Below are positions 32,861-42,981 of a DNA stretch of 64,000 nt, piece after piece. Every line of letters starts with the position of its first letter. Within the stretch, counting starts at the first letter, position 1. This DNA is from Branchinecta lynchi (Eukaryota > Arthropoda > Branchiopoda > Anostraca > Branchinectidae). Under the pieces are notes generated by a model. The model saw nothing but the letters and a program-made list of their open reading frames with translations. It was not told the DNA's origin and did not search any database. The stretch covers positions 20,145,998-20,209,997 of the forward strand of contig JAKZAP010000020.1 in the NCBI GenBank assembly GCA_023053575.1, in the 5' to 3' direction. The translations under genes were made by a program, and so were the position numbers.

Positions 32861-35022
32861 CACTAAGTGGCGGAGACTGGGCAGCCCCTCGGAATTTCCT
32901 TGTTTGTCCAAGCAAAGTTCGCCACTGAAAACGCCCGAAAACGGATGACAATATATAATAATAATAAAATAGTGAAAAATAACTGTGCTACCATTCGTTC
33001 ATTTTCATACCTTAAATGTTTTGGGGATAACTACACAATGTATTAATTTAAATTTGGAATTCAGAACCTTTAAAATACTTTACGAAATAGGGACCAAAGG
33101 ACTTCAGGTACGCTTCCTTGATTTTACATGCTGTTTCGTGAGTTCTTTAGCGAGTATGTGGACGGGTTGATTTGATTTGAATGTACGGTCAGAGCTATAA
33201 TTGGATTAAAACTTGTACATACTCTTTAATCCGGAAAAAAGAAATTCCATATTGACTAGCCTAATGCAAATACAAACAAAAACAATAACTGTTAAAAACG
33301 AATATCACCTATCCACCTTGGGAACATGAGTTTCCCCGAAGTGTGTCCGTTTTTTGTCAACGTGAACTCCTTGTGTTCTTCCTTCAGCATCGTCAAGAAA
33401 TGACTTCCCCTTCTATTGTCCCCTTTTCGGCTCTGACATATCACGTGTCACTAATATGAATGATAGTGATATTGTTCAGCCAGAAAATCTATTTTCCGGA
33501 GGTCCAGTGCTGGACACTTCATTCGATCCCACCCCCTCTCTCCTTCAATTACCCCTCTTGTCCTAACCCCGTGGGTGATTGATTTCCGATTCAAAATTTT
33601 CTTTCGGTTGCCTTCTGTGGTCAGTGCTTCTGGAAGACTTCCTAATCTTTCTAGGGTTAGAGACAGTTTCCTAGATAGGAAATTTGTCCGACACGTATTT
33701 TGATATTGTCGTTTTTGATGGACTCGTGAACGTAAGGACGTCGTTCTTAAAGTGTTTCGTATAGTATGTTCCGTAATATTTTTCGCCGCAGGCGTGAATT
33801 TGGCTCTTTTTTCTTTTTTTTTTACTGAACATTTGCTTGGCAAATTGTCTTGAAAAAAAAAGAACTTCACTTATATTTGGTAATAAGTAGGGTTGAATAA
33901 TAGGTTATAATTTAAAATGAACCATCATCATATACATACCATGTCGTAGCAGCATGTTTTCATTCTCCTGATTCCATATTTTTCAGTTTATTTTAAAATT
34001 TCGATTTGGGTCTCTGCTCCTATTGGTCATTTTCAAAACCTTTACGAAAAAAGTTACTAAAGTTGAACTTCTTACTTACCCACGTGAAGGACTTCACGCG
34101 GCCATACGGAAAACCGTCCTAACTCTGTGGACGCTCTTTATTTTTTAAGAATGAAAAATCCACCCTTACGTCTCACCTCTGTTTCTTGATTTTGCTTGTT
34201 TGTTTTAAACTCGCGTAGCTTAGAACATGCCGTCCTAGCTGAATCATTGAGATGACACCCATACCCTAAATGCCATACCTCGCCGAGGCCTTTCAGACAT
34301 GTACGAATCCGACTTTTAACTTCACCTAATTAGCTCTTAGTGCGAGGGCGCACGCGATTCATCTTTCCGTCTTTATCTAAAATTCCTTAAAATTTCTAGG
34401 AGGCTTTCCGGCCTGATGGCATCTTTCAGTAGCAAGCCTACGAGTAAGGGGGAGGAACCCTGTTCTTCGAAGTACTTCTTCTTCTTCTTTAATTTCTCAA
34501 GTCTTTTAAATCTGTCGAAAAACGTTTCGTATCCACGCGTGACAACTTGCAGTTATGCTTGCTCTTGCATAATCTTCCCCAATACCATCACTTTATTTAA
34601 CGTTCCACCTCTCCTTTAGAGAAAAAAAATGTCTGGGGCAAGGAGTGGAAATTCTTGTAGAAAGTAGTGAAGAGGGTCCTGATTGATTCGGGACTTGTTT
34701 TGCTTCATATCATCTACCGCTGAGTGTCATTGGTAGTGGGAAGTCTTAGGTAAAGTGGGACGTGGAGGCAGCTTCTAATTGATTTACTGATTGGTTAGAT
34801 GTTTTCGAGAGAAACATGTTTTCGAAAGAAGACCGCAGGCCGTCCATTCAATAGTGGCGTAATTGGAATGCACTGCGTTTGGTTCTGACGTATCATTTGA
34901 ACAAGCACAACTAAAATCGTATCTAGCTCTCAAAGCGGTACTATTGCATTACTTCTCACGACTAAGGGCCGTCGCAACACGTTATCCGTCCTTTTCAGTT
35001 CGCTTAATCAGTAGAGTTGTTG
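32861..35022. other. Long intronic stretch with no recognised gene or repeat
   Basis: A 139-residue minus-strand ORF (33451-33870) has no recognised domain, is rich in Lys/Arg/Thr and has no splice or repeat support. A stretch near 33437 resembles 26189. I see no other supportable feature in these 2.1 kb. Confidence 0.45.
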
Positions 35023-35315
35023 AGCGTGTTCCATCCTACTTACCGTAGTTACTACGCATGACGTCACGAATTCCGGCTTTTTGCCGTCAAGGCTGGAACG
35101 ATTTTTCTGTTTTCCAGCAGAATATCATGCCACGGGGGAATCCAACCAATCACGATACAGAGATCCGTAGTTACTACGCTTACTACGATCCTGAGCGTGG
35201 TAAGCAAATAGTTACTATTTCGAGAAGGTTGGAACGGTCAGCGTAGTAACTTTTGGTGAGGTTGGAACCGAAATAGTAACTAATAGTTACTATTTGTAGA
35301 AGGGTGGAACACGCT
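35023..35315 (+). mobile_element. Palindrome-rich MITE (family C, copy 1)
   Basis: The ends AGCGTGTTCCATCCT and AGGGTGGAACACGCT are inverted repeats. The interior has CGTAGTTACTACGC, TGACGTCACG and tandem TAGTAACTAATAGTTACTA. Copies 2 and 3 at 47371 and 61029 are nearly the same. Confidence 0.75.
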
Positions 35316-35328
35316 CGTTGTAGTTATA

Positions 35329-35742
35329 AGGCGTATTCTCGCCGTTCCCTGAGGACTCCACTTGAGGATACCCCGCGTTTTAGTTTGTTCCTGGGATTCA
35401 TTCCCCGTATTCTTGCGAGTACCCACGGATGGGGAATGCTCCGATTATCATCACCATCATCAAAAAAGACTTCTTTCAGATTCAGAGGGGAATCAATTTT
35501 TTCTGGTGTTGGTGCAAGGTAAATTTAATTAAAAACAATCAGTATAGACGAAACCAGAAATAAAGTGGATCCAGACTAATTTGTCAAAATCATATTTATT
35601 TTAAGAACAAAATTCTTTTTGGAAGCATTCCGCGTGTTCTGGTTATTTTCCGGACGCGGAGTCCGCGTGGAGTGACTCCCTGTATTCTAATCGTTCCCTT
35701 CGAGTCCCCGAGGAGTCATCGGGGAATGGCGAGAATACGCCT
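35329..35742. mobile_element. 414-bp MITE with AGGCGTATTCTCGCC ends (family J)
   Basis: AGGCGTATTCTCGCCGTTCC at the left is matched by GGAATGGCGAGAATACGCCT at the right. The target duplication is short (ATA or TA). It sits 13 bp after the family C copy. A GTCCGCGTGGAGTGACTCC stretch near the right end adds further palindromy. No ORF of note. Confidence 0.7.
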
Positions 35743-35787
35743 ATAGTCTTTTACGGATAAGTAGTGAACTGGAAGACAAAGATGTAC

Positions 35788-35841
35788 TCTGGCGGGATTT
35801 GTACCCAGGACCTTCGGCTTAAGTAGCCAACACTCGCCAGA
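35788..35841 (-). ncRNA. tRNA-like module, probably SINE- or tRNA-derived
   Basis: On the minus strand TCTGGCG and CGCCAGA close a 54-nt module that contains a 5-bp arm with a 7-nt loop (TTGGC-TACTTAA-GCCGA) and a B-box-like GGGTACAAATCCC (35794-35806). No normal D-arm fits, and position 33 of the loop is A instead of T. It is not a standard functional tRNA; a decayed tRNA-derived sequence is more likely. Confidence 0.4.
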
Positions 35842-35879
35842 TAGCGCTCCCGCTTAAGACAAGTTCATCTAAGCAGTTC

Positions 35880-36628
35880 AGATCCCCATTTCATCAGATC
35901 GGGCGAGTCTATAGAATTCCAGATATTTGGGACAGATAGATATCAGGATATCCCCTACGGATATGTCTCAGTCACAACTGTCAATAACTCTTCACTTTTC
36001 TCCTACCACATTCATTTCATTAGTGTATTTTGCCCACACGAACCTTCCAGATTTCTGGATTTTGGCGACTCCTAAAAATCAATAAGGATGAAGAGCGTGT
36101 CCGAATTCAACTTTTGACCAGACTTTTGACCTGTTTGGTTTCGGACTAGAATTTTCGTGACATTTTACGTAGATATAAAATGAATAGGAAGAGTTTTTCA
36201 GGGGGAAAAAAGCTTGAAAATAGTTACAAATGGCTGTTTAAAGTAAAAAAAACAACAAAGCAAAATTCGTTTGAATTGAGAAAAAGAGAAGAAAATAATA
36301 AGCTGCTCTTTTCACAGTGGGTGACACGAAAAATTACTTAAATTATTATTTTACCAATAAAAAAAAATAGTACGCAAAAAATAGATCAGAAGTACAAATT
36401 AAAATGATTCTACCTTTTCTTAAAATCCTGGAAAGCTTGATAGAAGCATCATGCTGTGTTTACACACTTGTTTGACCTAATTCCCCAAACAACAGTCTGC
36501 TTACTGTCCCCAGAGCCATTAAAGGTCACATTCAAAAGGATTTATAAGGCCCCGTCTGTGGCCGCCATGTAAATACGTGTCGATTTTCAACCGCTAATTA
36601 AGCGCGAAAATCACGGAGCATCGGCCGT
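35880..36628. other. Intronic sequence, nothing recognised
   Basis: AT-rich stretch without shared repeat or coding signal. Confidence 0.45.
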
Positions 36629-36785
36629 TTTTATGGCACTTGCAGCCATATAGCAATCGCAATTTCTGTCGGTCCGTCGGTCGGGTGGTCGGTCCAGGTT
36701 TTGCTAGTTTTAGCACTTCCAAACAAGCCAGGACGATGAAACTTGGCAGGCATATCAGGGACCCGACCAGATCCGGGAGTCCGGA
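36629..36785 (-). mobile_element. Family A terminal fragment
   Basis: TTTTTATGGCACTTGCAGCC and ATATAGCAATCGCAATTTCTG are followed by a GTCGG microsatellite and GACGATGAAACTTGGCAGGC. The hairpin has lost its second arm. It runs into a tRNA-like SINE candidate. Confidence 0.55.
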
Positions 36786-37040
36786 AACTAGGAACAAGGG
36801 TAGCAAAAGGGGAGTAAAAGGGCAATGTCCAGATGTGGTATCGACCGTCGTCCTCTTTGGTGGAAGACTCGCACACTAGACCACTGCGCTATTCAAGCTT
36901 GTGTTTAGAGCCGAATGTAGGAACAGTCACAGTTTAAGGATTTTGGTCAGAACAAATGCTAAACTAAGCTTTTAACTGATTGTATTCTGCTTTTCCCAAG
37001 AAAGTTAGCTACTTCTGTCCTAATTAAATTTTGATACTTT
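36775..37040 (-). mobile_element. SINE-like repeat with tRNA-like head, copy 1
   Basis: The segment from GGAAACTAGGAACAAGGGTA to CAAGAAAGTTAGCTACTTCT is nearly duplicated at 37680-37935, and its first part recurs at 54650. On the minus strand AGCGCAGTGGTCTAGTGTGC and GGTCGATACC resemble A and B boxes of tRNA promoters. The assignment to a tRNA-derived SINE is tentative. Confidence 0.45.
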
Positions 37041-37059
37041 TCCAGATTGAGACTCCAAA

Positions 37060-37434
37060 ACCAGATTAACTTGGAAATAATCATTCCTAGATCCGGACAT
37101 AGTGGGGGGATGGGAAATCCGGAAACTACTAACAAGCATAACTTTGGAAAGGGTAATCAGACATGCATGAAACTTGACATATGTCAAGAACAAGTGTTTC
37201 GATGTTCAATTTCAAATCCGGACCAGATTCGATACCTGGGTGGGAGAGGGGGGCTGGAGGTGGGCACTAGAAACGCTTGCACATAAGCTAGGACAATAAA
37301 AACTTGGAAGGCATACGAGAGAACCGACCAGATTAACTTGGAAATAATCAATTCCCCGATCCAGCCATCGTGGGGGGAGTGGAGGGATGGGGAATCCCGA
37401 AACTAGAAACATGCATAACTGTGGAACTTGCAGC
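37060..37434 (-). mobile_element. Family A fragment, duplicated at 38915
   Basis: TCATTCCTAGATCCGGACAT, ACATGCATGAAACTTGACAT and the following 330 bp recur almost unchanged at 38927-39260. This is a recent direct duplication about 1.85 kb away. Confidence 0.6.
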
Positions 37435-37446
37435 CATATAGCAATC

Positions 37447-37545
37447 AAGATTGACAGCCTGACGAGGACCCTTGCCAAGAAGGGCCGAAATATCGCTGAT
37501 GAAAAATCAGAGCTGACGTATCCGTGTAAACATTGTTTGAATAAA
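37447..37545 (+). mobile_element. Family H retroposon, copy 3, with 12-bp target duplication
   Basis: The 99-bp insertion splits a family A end and is flanked by CATATAGCAATC on both sides (37435-37446, 37546-37557). It has CTGACGA (37459-37465), a hairpin GGACCCTT...AAGGGCC and GAAA (37487-37490), then TATCGCTGAT...ATCAG, which can pair, and GACGTATCC. It is the best-preserved core of the four copies. The 3' part seen in copies 1 and 2 is missing. Confidence 0.65.
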
Positions 37546-37935
37546 CATATAGCAATCGCAATTTCTGTCCGTCCGTCGGTCGGGTGGTCGGTCCAGGTTT
37601 TGCTAGTTTGAGCACTTCCAAACAAGCCAGGACGATGAAACTTGGCAGGCACATCAGGGACCCGACCAGATCCGGGAGTCCGGAAACTAGGAACAAGGGT
37701 AGCAAAAGGGGAGTAAAAGGGCTATGTCAAGATGTGGTATCGACCCGTCGTCCTCTTTGGTGGAAGACTCGCACAATAGACCTCTGCGCTATTCAAGCTT
37801 GTGTTTAGAGCCGAATGTAGGAACAGTCACAGTTTAAGGACTTTGGTCAGAACAAATGCTAAACTAAGCTTTTAACTGATTGTATTCTGCTTTTCCCAAG
37901 AAAGTAAGCTACTTCTGTCCTAATTATATGTTGAT
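37546..37935 (-). mobile_element. Family A end plus SINE-like repeat, copy 2
   Basis: Repeats 36650-37040 almost base for base: family A terminus, GACGATGAAACTTGGCAGGC, then the tRNA-like segment with GGGTCGATACC on the minus strand. The two blocks are direct duplicates about 0.9 kb apart. Confidence 0.55.
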
Positions 37936-38907
37936 GCTAGGCTACGCTTGTTCTTCCTACCAAGTGTCATCCCAACCGCTACACTCAAAGCGTGTCACAA
38001 AATCCCCCCCCCCCCTCCTCCGACTCCCCCAAATTGATCGGATCCTGTCCGCACTTGAAATGGGACATCTGTTCTTTCCGATTATCAAGTTTCATTAAGA
38101 TCCGATAACCCGTTCAAAAGTTGGACATTTCTCAAATCCTGGATTACCCCTCCCTCCACTTCCCCACGATGGTCGAACCAGAGAAACGACTGTTCTTGAG
38201 TTAAAATTGTCGAGTCCTTGATACGCCTGCCAAGTTTCAGCGTCCTAGCATATGTGTAAGCATCTTAACTCGGGATCACCGGAATTCCGGAACCGCAACT
38301 CCAACTCCCCCCACAGTGCTCGGATCCAGTCCGGTCTTGTCAACTATGTCTGATGGGTTATGCTTGTTCTCCCCACCAAGTTCAATCCCGATCCGTCCAC
38401 TCTGAGCAAGTCACACGATTTCCGGTTCCCCCATCCAGCTCCTGCCAAAGTCACCGGATCCACTCCGAACTTGAGGTATGACATCTGAGACACGAGGTCT
38501 TTCCAAATAGTTTCATTAACATCCGATTCCCCGTTCAAAAGTTATAAATACGTCAGTATTCCGGATTCCCCCTCCCTCCACGGTGGTCGGATAGGGGAAC
38601 TGACTATTTCAAAGTTATTTTGGTCTGGTCTCTGATCTGCCTGCCAAGTTCCATCGTCGTAGCACATGTGTAAGTATCTTAACTCGGGATCACCGGAATT
38701 CCGGAACCCTCCCTCCAACTCCGCCACAGTGCTCGGATCCGGTCGGGTCTTGTCAACTCTGTACCTAGGGCTTGTTCCTTTTCTTCCCCGAAAAGTGATC
38801 GGTATATGGCAATTGAGCGGAGCTGCAAGTGCCTTAAAAACTGCACATACCAGATATCACATTTGTACCATGGTACAAACACACATTCACTTCCTTGAGG
38901 TTGTTAC
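37934..38907 (+). mobile_element. Family A element, left arm of inverted pair around exon 2
   Basis: From ATGCTAGGCTACGCTTGTTC to ACATTCACTTCCTTGAGG this block is the inverse of 42982-43983. The two are closely similar, e.g. GGATCACCGGAATTCCGGAA and GTACCATGGTACAAA are shared. Confidence 0.7.
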
Positions 38908-38914
38908 TTGTAAT

Positions 38915-40225
38915 CATAATCATTCCTAGATCCGGACATAGTGGGGGGATGGGAAATCCGGAAACTACTAACAAGCATAACTTTGGAAAGGGTAATCAGA
39001 CATGCATGAAACTTGACATATGTCAAGAACAAGTGTTTCGATGTTCAATTTCAAATCCGGACCAGATTCGATACCTGGGTGGGGGAGGGGGGCTGGAGGC
39101 GGGCACCAGAAACGCTTGCACATAAGCTACGACAATAAAAACTTGGAAGGCATACGAGAGAACCGACCAGATTAACTTGGAAATAATCAATTCCCCGATC
39201 CAGCCATCGTGGGGGGAGTGGAGGGATGGGGAATCCCGGAACTAGAAACATGCATAACTGTGGAACGGGTAATCGGACATGCATGAAACTTGCCAAGTGT
39301 GAAGAACAATTGTCTCATATTTTCAATTTCAAATCTTGCCCGAATCTGAAAACTGGGGGGTGGGTGGTAGAGGGAGGACCGGAAGTCTTGTGAAATGCTT
39401 ACGGTCGAGGGATCGGGATGGAACTTGAAGGGAAGTACGCACATTAACCCTAGATACTTCGTTGACAAAACCAGGACCCGGTCGTGTCACAGTGAAGGGT
39501 GTCGGAGGGGGTTTCTTGGATTTCCAGTGATCACGAATTAGGGTGCTTCCAGATATACCAGGACCATGAAACTTGGTAGACATATTAGGTCGACTTGAAA
39601 ATAGTTCCTTCCCCGATAGGATGATCTTTGGGGGAGTAAGGGATGGAAAATCCAGGATCTAGTGACATGTGTCATGAACAAGTGTATCCGATGATGAATT
39701 TCCAGTCTGGAAGGAATCCGGTAACTGGGGGGGGGGGGGGGGTCTGGAAGGGGGTGCCGGAAATCTCGTGAAACGCTGAGAGTCGAGAGATCGGGATGGG
39801 ACTTGCGAGGAAAGAACAAGCATAAGCCGTAGAGAAAATATTGACAAAACAGGACTGGATCATGTCACAGTTGTGGGAGATGGAGAGAGTTTTCCACAGT
39901 TCAGGTGATCCCGAGTTGGGGTACTTCCGAATTAGCTATAACCATGAAACTTGGCAGGCTGTGCTATGACCATGAAACTTGGCAGGTAAGTTGTTGCTAT
40001 TTTTACTGCTGAAATGTAAAATCTCCACTTATCCACGAACACCATATTGAAGACCATTGAACCGCCCAACGAATAAGAGGAGTTCTAGAAATGCATTTTA
40101 CAGTACTTTTTACCTACTAGTGCATAATAAAATAATATTTGACTCTGTACAAAACTCCCAAACAAAAACTCCCGCCAACATTTTGCCATTCTTGCAAGTG
40201 CCATATGATCTTTCAGCTCTTGTTC
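38915..40225 (-). mobile_element. Family A element, copy A9 (antisense)
   Basis: Repeated GATGAAACTTG-type words, CCGGAAATC segments and G runs, ending GTGCCATATGATCTTTCAGC followed by TCTTGTTC. About 200 bp of unrelated sequence (39985-40190) lies before the end. The hairpin end is missing. Confidence 0.6.
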
Positions 40226-40236
40226 TTGCAGTGAAT

Positions 40237-40720
40237 CTTCCAATGTTCCCAGCGAGGCACATTCTCCAGTCATATCTTCAAAGTACTTAGGCCACGAATC
40301 AGTCCTGGGAGTCGGTCTATCTATTGCGGGGCTTTCCCTCTTTCTGACTATCTTCCAGAACTCTTTCATATTACACTCTCTATATAATTTCCGAGTCTCT
40401 ACCTGCTGTAACCTAACCTAACCTTTAATTAATGTCTTATATTCTCGCCTCTGGTTCCTATTCTTAACCAACATTTCCTCTTTCACTTTCTCATCTATGT
40501 CCGGGTTATTCACTCTTTCTAATATCTATATTATCTCACGCTTTTTCGATTTACATTCATCATAAAAAAAATCCTTAATTTTAATCGATCTACCAGTACA
40601 TAATCAATAACACTACCACGGAGACCCGACATACAATTACAGTATGAGACCCAACATAGGATTTGATTGTCCCTAGGTCGTTTAATAAATGTAAACGCGA
40701 CCGGCGCCTCGCTGGCCGCT
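40237..40720 (-). pseudogene. LINE ORF2 fragment: endonuclease end to pre-RT region
   Basis: On the minus strand it reads LRGSVIDYVLVDRLKLR, the usual C-terminal motif of APE-type LINE endonucleases. FYDECKSKKREI, NRNQRREYKTLI and MKEFWKIVRKRESPA follow, then DSWPKYFEDM, in the order expected between endonuclease and reverse transcriptase. Two in-frame stops and a short insertion of three TTAGG-like units (about 40410-40425) break it. Inactive fragment. Confidence 0.75.
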
Positions 40721-40823
40721 CGGCTCTAGATACATTCAAATATATATTCAACGATATGAATTAAGTACATTCGTTTGTTTTCTAAGGTAACATAGATCAA
40801 AGGGGTGTGACGTCATGCTTGTA

Positions 40824-41061
40824 CCCGATGAAAAATGTATCTCAAAATAGTAGTACGAAGTTGTACGAAAAAGTAGCATGCAGTACTAACTGATGTTACT
40901 ACATACATTCTACTGCATGCTACTATTAGCAAGACCGGATGCTATTATGGCACGACAGGATGGTACTGGATACTACTGCTTCTTTACTATTACATATTAT
41001 TACATGCAACTTTTTCGTACAACTATCATACAACTACTCAGCTTACAAATTTTTCATCGGG
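40824..41061 (+). mobile_element. MITE family I, copy 2, next to exon 2
   Basis: The ends CCCGATGAAAAATGT and AAATTTTTCATCGGG are inverted and bounded by TA (40822-40823, 41062-41063). It lies 94 bp before the second convertase exon, so it may overlap the branch-point region. Confidence 0.75.
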
Positions 41062-41155
41062 TATGGAATTCCGATACAAGTTAGACCGTTATCGCATCAA
41101 ACATGATTTGCTCAGAGTCGGCTGAGTGATACGAGGTAACATGTACGTTTTTTAG

Positions 41156-41294
41156 GACCCACAAGCCAGCTACGATGTGAATGGTCATGATGAAGACCCG
41201 ATGCCCCGGTATGACCTTATCGACTCCAATCGGCATGGGACTCGCTGTGCAGGAGAGGTGGCAGCAGAGGCTAATAACTCCATCTGTGCCCTAG
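41156..41294 (+). CDS. Fur1: Furin-type proprotein convertase, internal exon (catalytic His)
   Basis: The exon encodes 46 residues plus the first base of a Gly codon. It begins [20 protein letters not shown] and contains [14 protein letters not shown] with the catalytic His (His194 in human furin) and the Cys next to it. The ending [10 protein letters not shown] belongs to the calcium-binding loop that stabilises the domain. The acceptor is TTTTTTAG and the donor G|GTAAGC. Phases are 0 at the 5' side and 1 at the 3' side, and they match the neighbouring exons. The sequence follows directly on NY of the preceding exon, as in the family. Its last 30 bases with the donor are duplicated 322 bp downstream (see the microexon candidate). 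The exon also lies between two large inverted repeats, 37934-38907 and 42982-43983. Confidence 0.95.
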
Positions 41295-41929
41295 GTAAGC
41301 GAAAATGGCCGGGCAAAAAGTTGAAGCACAAAGTATCTAGAGGAAAAAAATCTCGTTTTCCTGGCCCCAGAAGGTCTGTTAAGTCAAGGACACATAGGGA
41401 TAGAACAGACATGTATGGAATCATGCTGAATGCTGAAATCAGTTTGTTTGAACTATCTGGCTATTCTAAATAGAATGTACGGCGATTCTTCACTTAGTCC
41501 GCGGAGGTCCAGCCTAATTTGCTAGGGTCCGCGCTAAGCTCCATCCCCGGTAAACATGAAAGTTTTTTTTTTTTGCATCCAGCCAGCAGAGGCTAATTAC
41601 TCCATCTGTGCCCTAGGTAAGCGAAAATGGTCGGGCCAAAAACAAAGTTGAAGCACATAAAGTATCTAGAGGAAAAAAATCTCGTTTCCTGGCCCCAGAA
41701 GGTCTGTTAAGTCAAGGACAAATAGGGATAGAACAGACATGTATGGAATCATGCTGAATGCTGAAATCAGTGATGTTTGAACTATCTGGCTATTCTAAAT
41801 AGAATGTACGGCGATTCTTCACTTAGGGCGCTGAGGTCAAGCCAATGTGCTAGGGTCCGCGCGCTAAGTTCCACCTCGAGTAAACGTTTTATTTTTTTTT
41901 ATTTTTTTTTGCATCCAGCATGCGACATG
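41265..41929 (+). repeat. Tandem duplication of exon end, donor and flanking intron
   Basis: The block from CAGAGGCTAATAACTCC through the donor to a T-rich tract and GCATCCAG (41265-41582) is repeated at 41587-41929. The second copy keeps the donor CTAGGTAAGC and the words AAGTATCTAGAGG and AATAGAATGTACGGCG. Unit length is about 320-345 bp. Differences are scattered substitutions and small indels, so the event is fairly recent. The breakpoint lies inside the coding exon. Confidence 0.9.
41587..41616 (+). CDS. Candidate 30-nt microexon (duplicated exon end)
   Basis: The second copy of the exon end reads AEANYSICAL in the convertase frame. It is preceded by a long T tract (about 41563-41574) and GCATCCAGCCAG, and is followed by the donor GTAAGC. 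If the second CAG is used as acceptor, the insert is exactly 30 nt. Joined to the phase-1 end of the exon at 41294, it would insert ten residues (AEANYSICAL after a rebuilt codon) without a shift. Using the first CAG (ending 41582) instead brings an in-frame TAA. Whether it is spliced is unknown. Confidence 0.35.
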   Translation, partial: QRLITPSVP

Positions 41930-42289
41930 CGAGTATAAGCAAGTTTCCAGTTCTCTTCGTTATTTATTCTTGGTTAAGTACAATGTTATTATTTATATTT
42001 ATTTGTATTTATTATTATTTAACTAAATCGACGGCCAACAGGGGCCATATACATCTACCAACAGCAAAAAAAACAAAACAAAATTGACGCCCTAGTATAC
42101 ACTACTAAAAATGGGCGAAAATTGTAAAAGAGTAACTTCCCCCACGACAGCCATATTGGAAGCGTCAGCCTTATCTCGCTTTTATTCCAGCAAAAGCCAT
42201 AACCTACACTACAAACACACAACAACACATTCAACCAATAACACAACAGTACCCCCTACACTGTAAAAAGTTTCTCCGAATATTGATCC
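41930..42289. other. AT-rich intron, possible LINE 3' tail on the minus strand
   Basis: On the minus strand GATGTATATGGCCCCTGTTG is followed by (AAATA)-rich sequence. This resembles the tails of the LINE copies at 11935 and 25556. No ORF2 sequence was recognised beside it, so the call is weak. Confidence 0.35.
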
Positions 42290-42396
42290 AGTATTTGCTA
42301 CTGGGATTAATCTTATCTCTATTGGGATAGAATTAATCCGAATTAGGGATATTTTTATCTCAGTAAAGACAAGATTAATCCCAGTAGCAAATACTG
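42290..42396. repeat. Perfect 26-bp hairpin
   Basis: CAGTATTTGCTACTGGGATT plus AATCTT is followed about 55 bp later by AAGATTAATCCCAGTAGCAA plus ATACTG, a perfect 26-bp inverted repeat. The loop contains further ATTAATC/TATCTC words. It could be a tiny MITE or a small-RNA-type hairpin; nothing decides between them. Confidence 0.7.
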
Positions 42397-42624
42397 CTAT
42401 ACTCATTTTCATCAGATCCTGCCATATGGACAGGTTGTGCAGCAGTGGCTATGACGCACAACGCATCAGACTATTCTATGAAGACATGCATACAAGTGAA
42501 GTTTTGGACTTCCGAACAATTTCATTAAACGAACAACACTTATGACCTACAAACGCACTACTTATACTTTGTGCGACCCAGCCAGCAACGGGTTCTGGGA
42601 CTCGAGAATACGCTAGAGCAAGAA

Positions 42625-42675
42625 AATAATATAATATAATAATATAACTAATAATATAATATAATAATATAACTG
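42625..42675. repeat. (TAATA)n-type AT microsatellite
   Basis: Runs of AATATAATATAATAATATAA. Confidence 0.8.
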
Positions 42676-42981
42676 CAGCAAAAAGGCTTTCGCCTCAGTT
42701 AAACAAACTCTTCTGTCAGTCAAATACCAGCCATGTTTTCAATTATGGAGCATTCTTCCCTGAGACAACAACACATATCAAGCAAGAAAAGAAAAATAAA
42801 TTAAAGGAGGTATTAACAATGCTAGTAAGGATGAACTTCTGTAGTTAAAAATAGTATAGTATTTAAAATCATAGCTTACTATTCAGTGACGATTTATTCT
42901 GCTGGTGGAAGGGAATTAAGCATCCCGGGGTCGCCGAATCACATCCAGGTAGTCATCAAAGGGGTTAGCCGCTTAAAAGTA

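Larger units (their letters stand above)
7794..41155 (+). other. Convertase intron 1 (33.4 kb, phase 0)
   Basis: The interval from donor GTAAGT to acceptor TTTTTTAG separates codons for NY and DPQAS, adjacent in the furin family, and contains no other convertase coding sequence. It is filled by the elements listed separately below. Confidence 0.9.

Noticed and set aside
33451..33870. 139-residue minus-strand ORF
   Set aside because: No recognisable domain, basic low-complexity ends, no repeat partner coding for the same peptide; a chance ORF is likely.
41581..41616. Use of CAG at 41580-41582 as acceptor for the duplicated exon end
   Set aside because: This choice reads GCC AGC AGA GGC TAA, an immediate stop, so only the acceptor at 41584-41586 gives an open insert.
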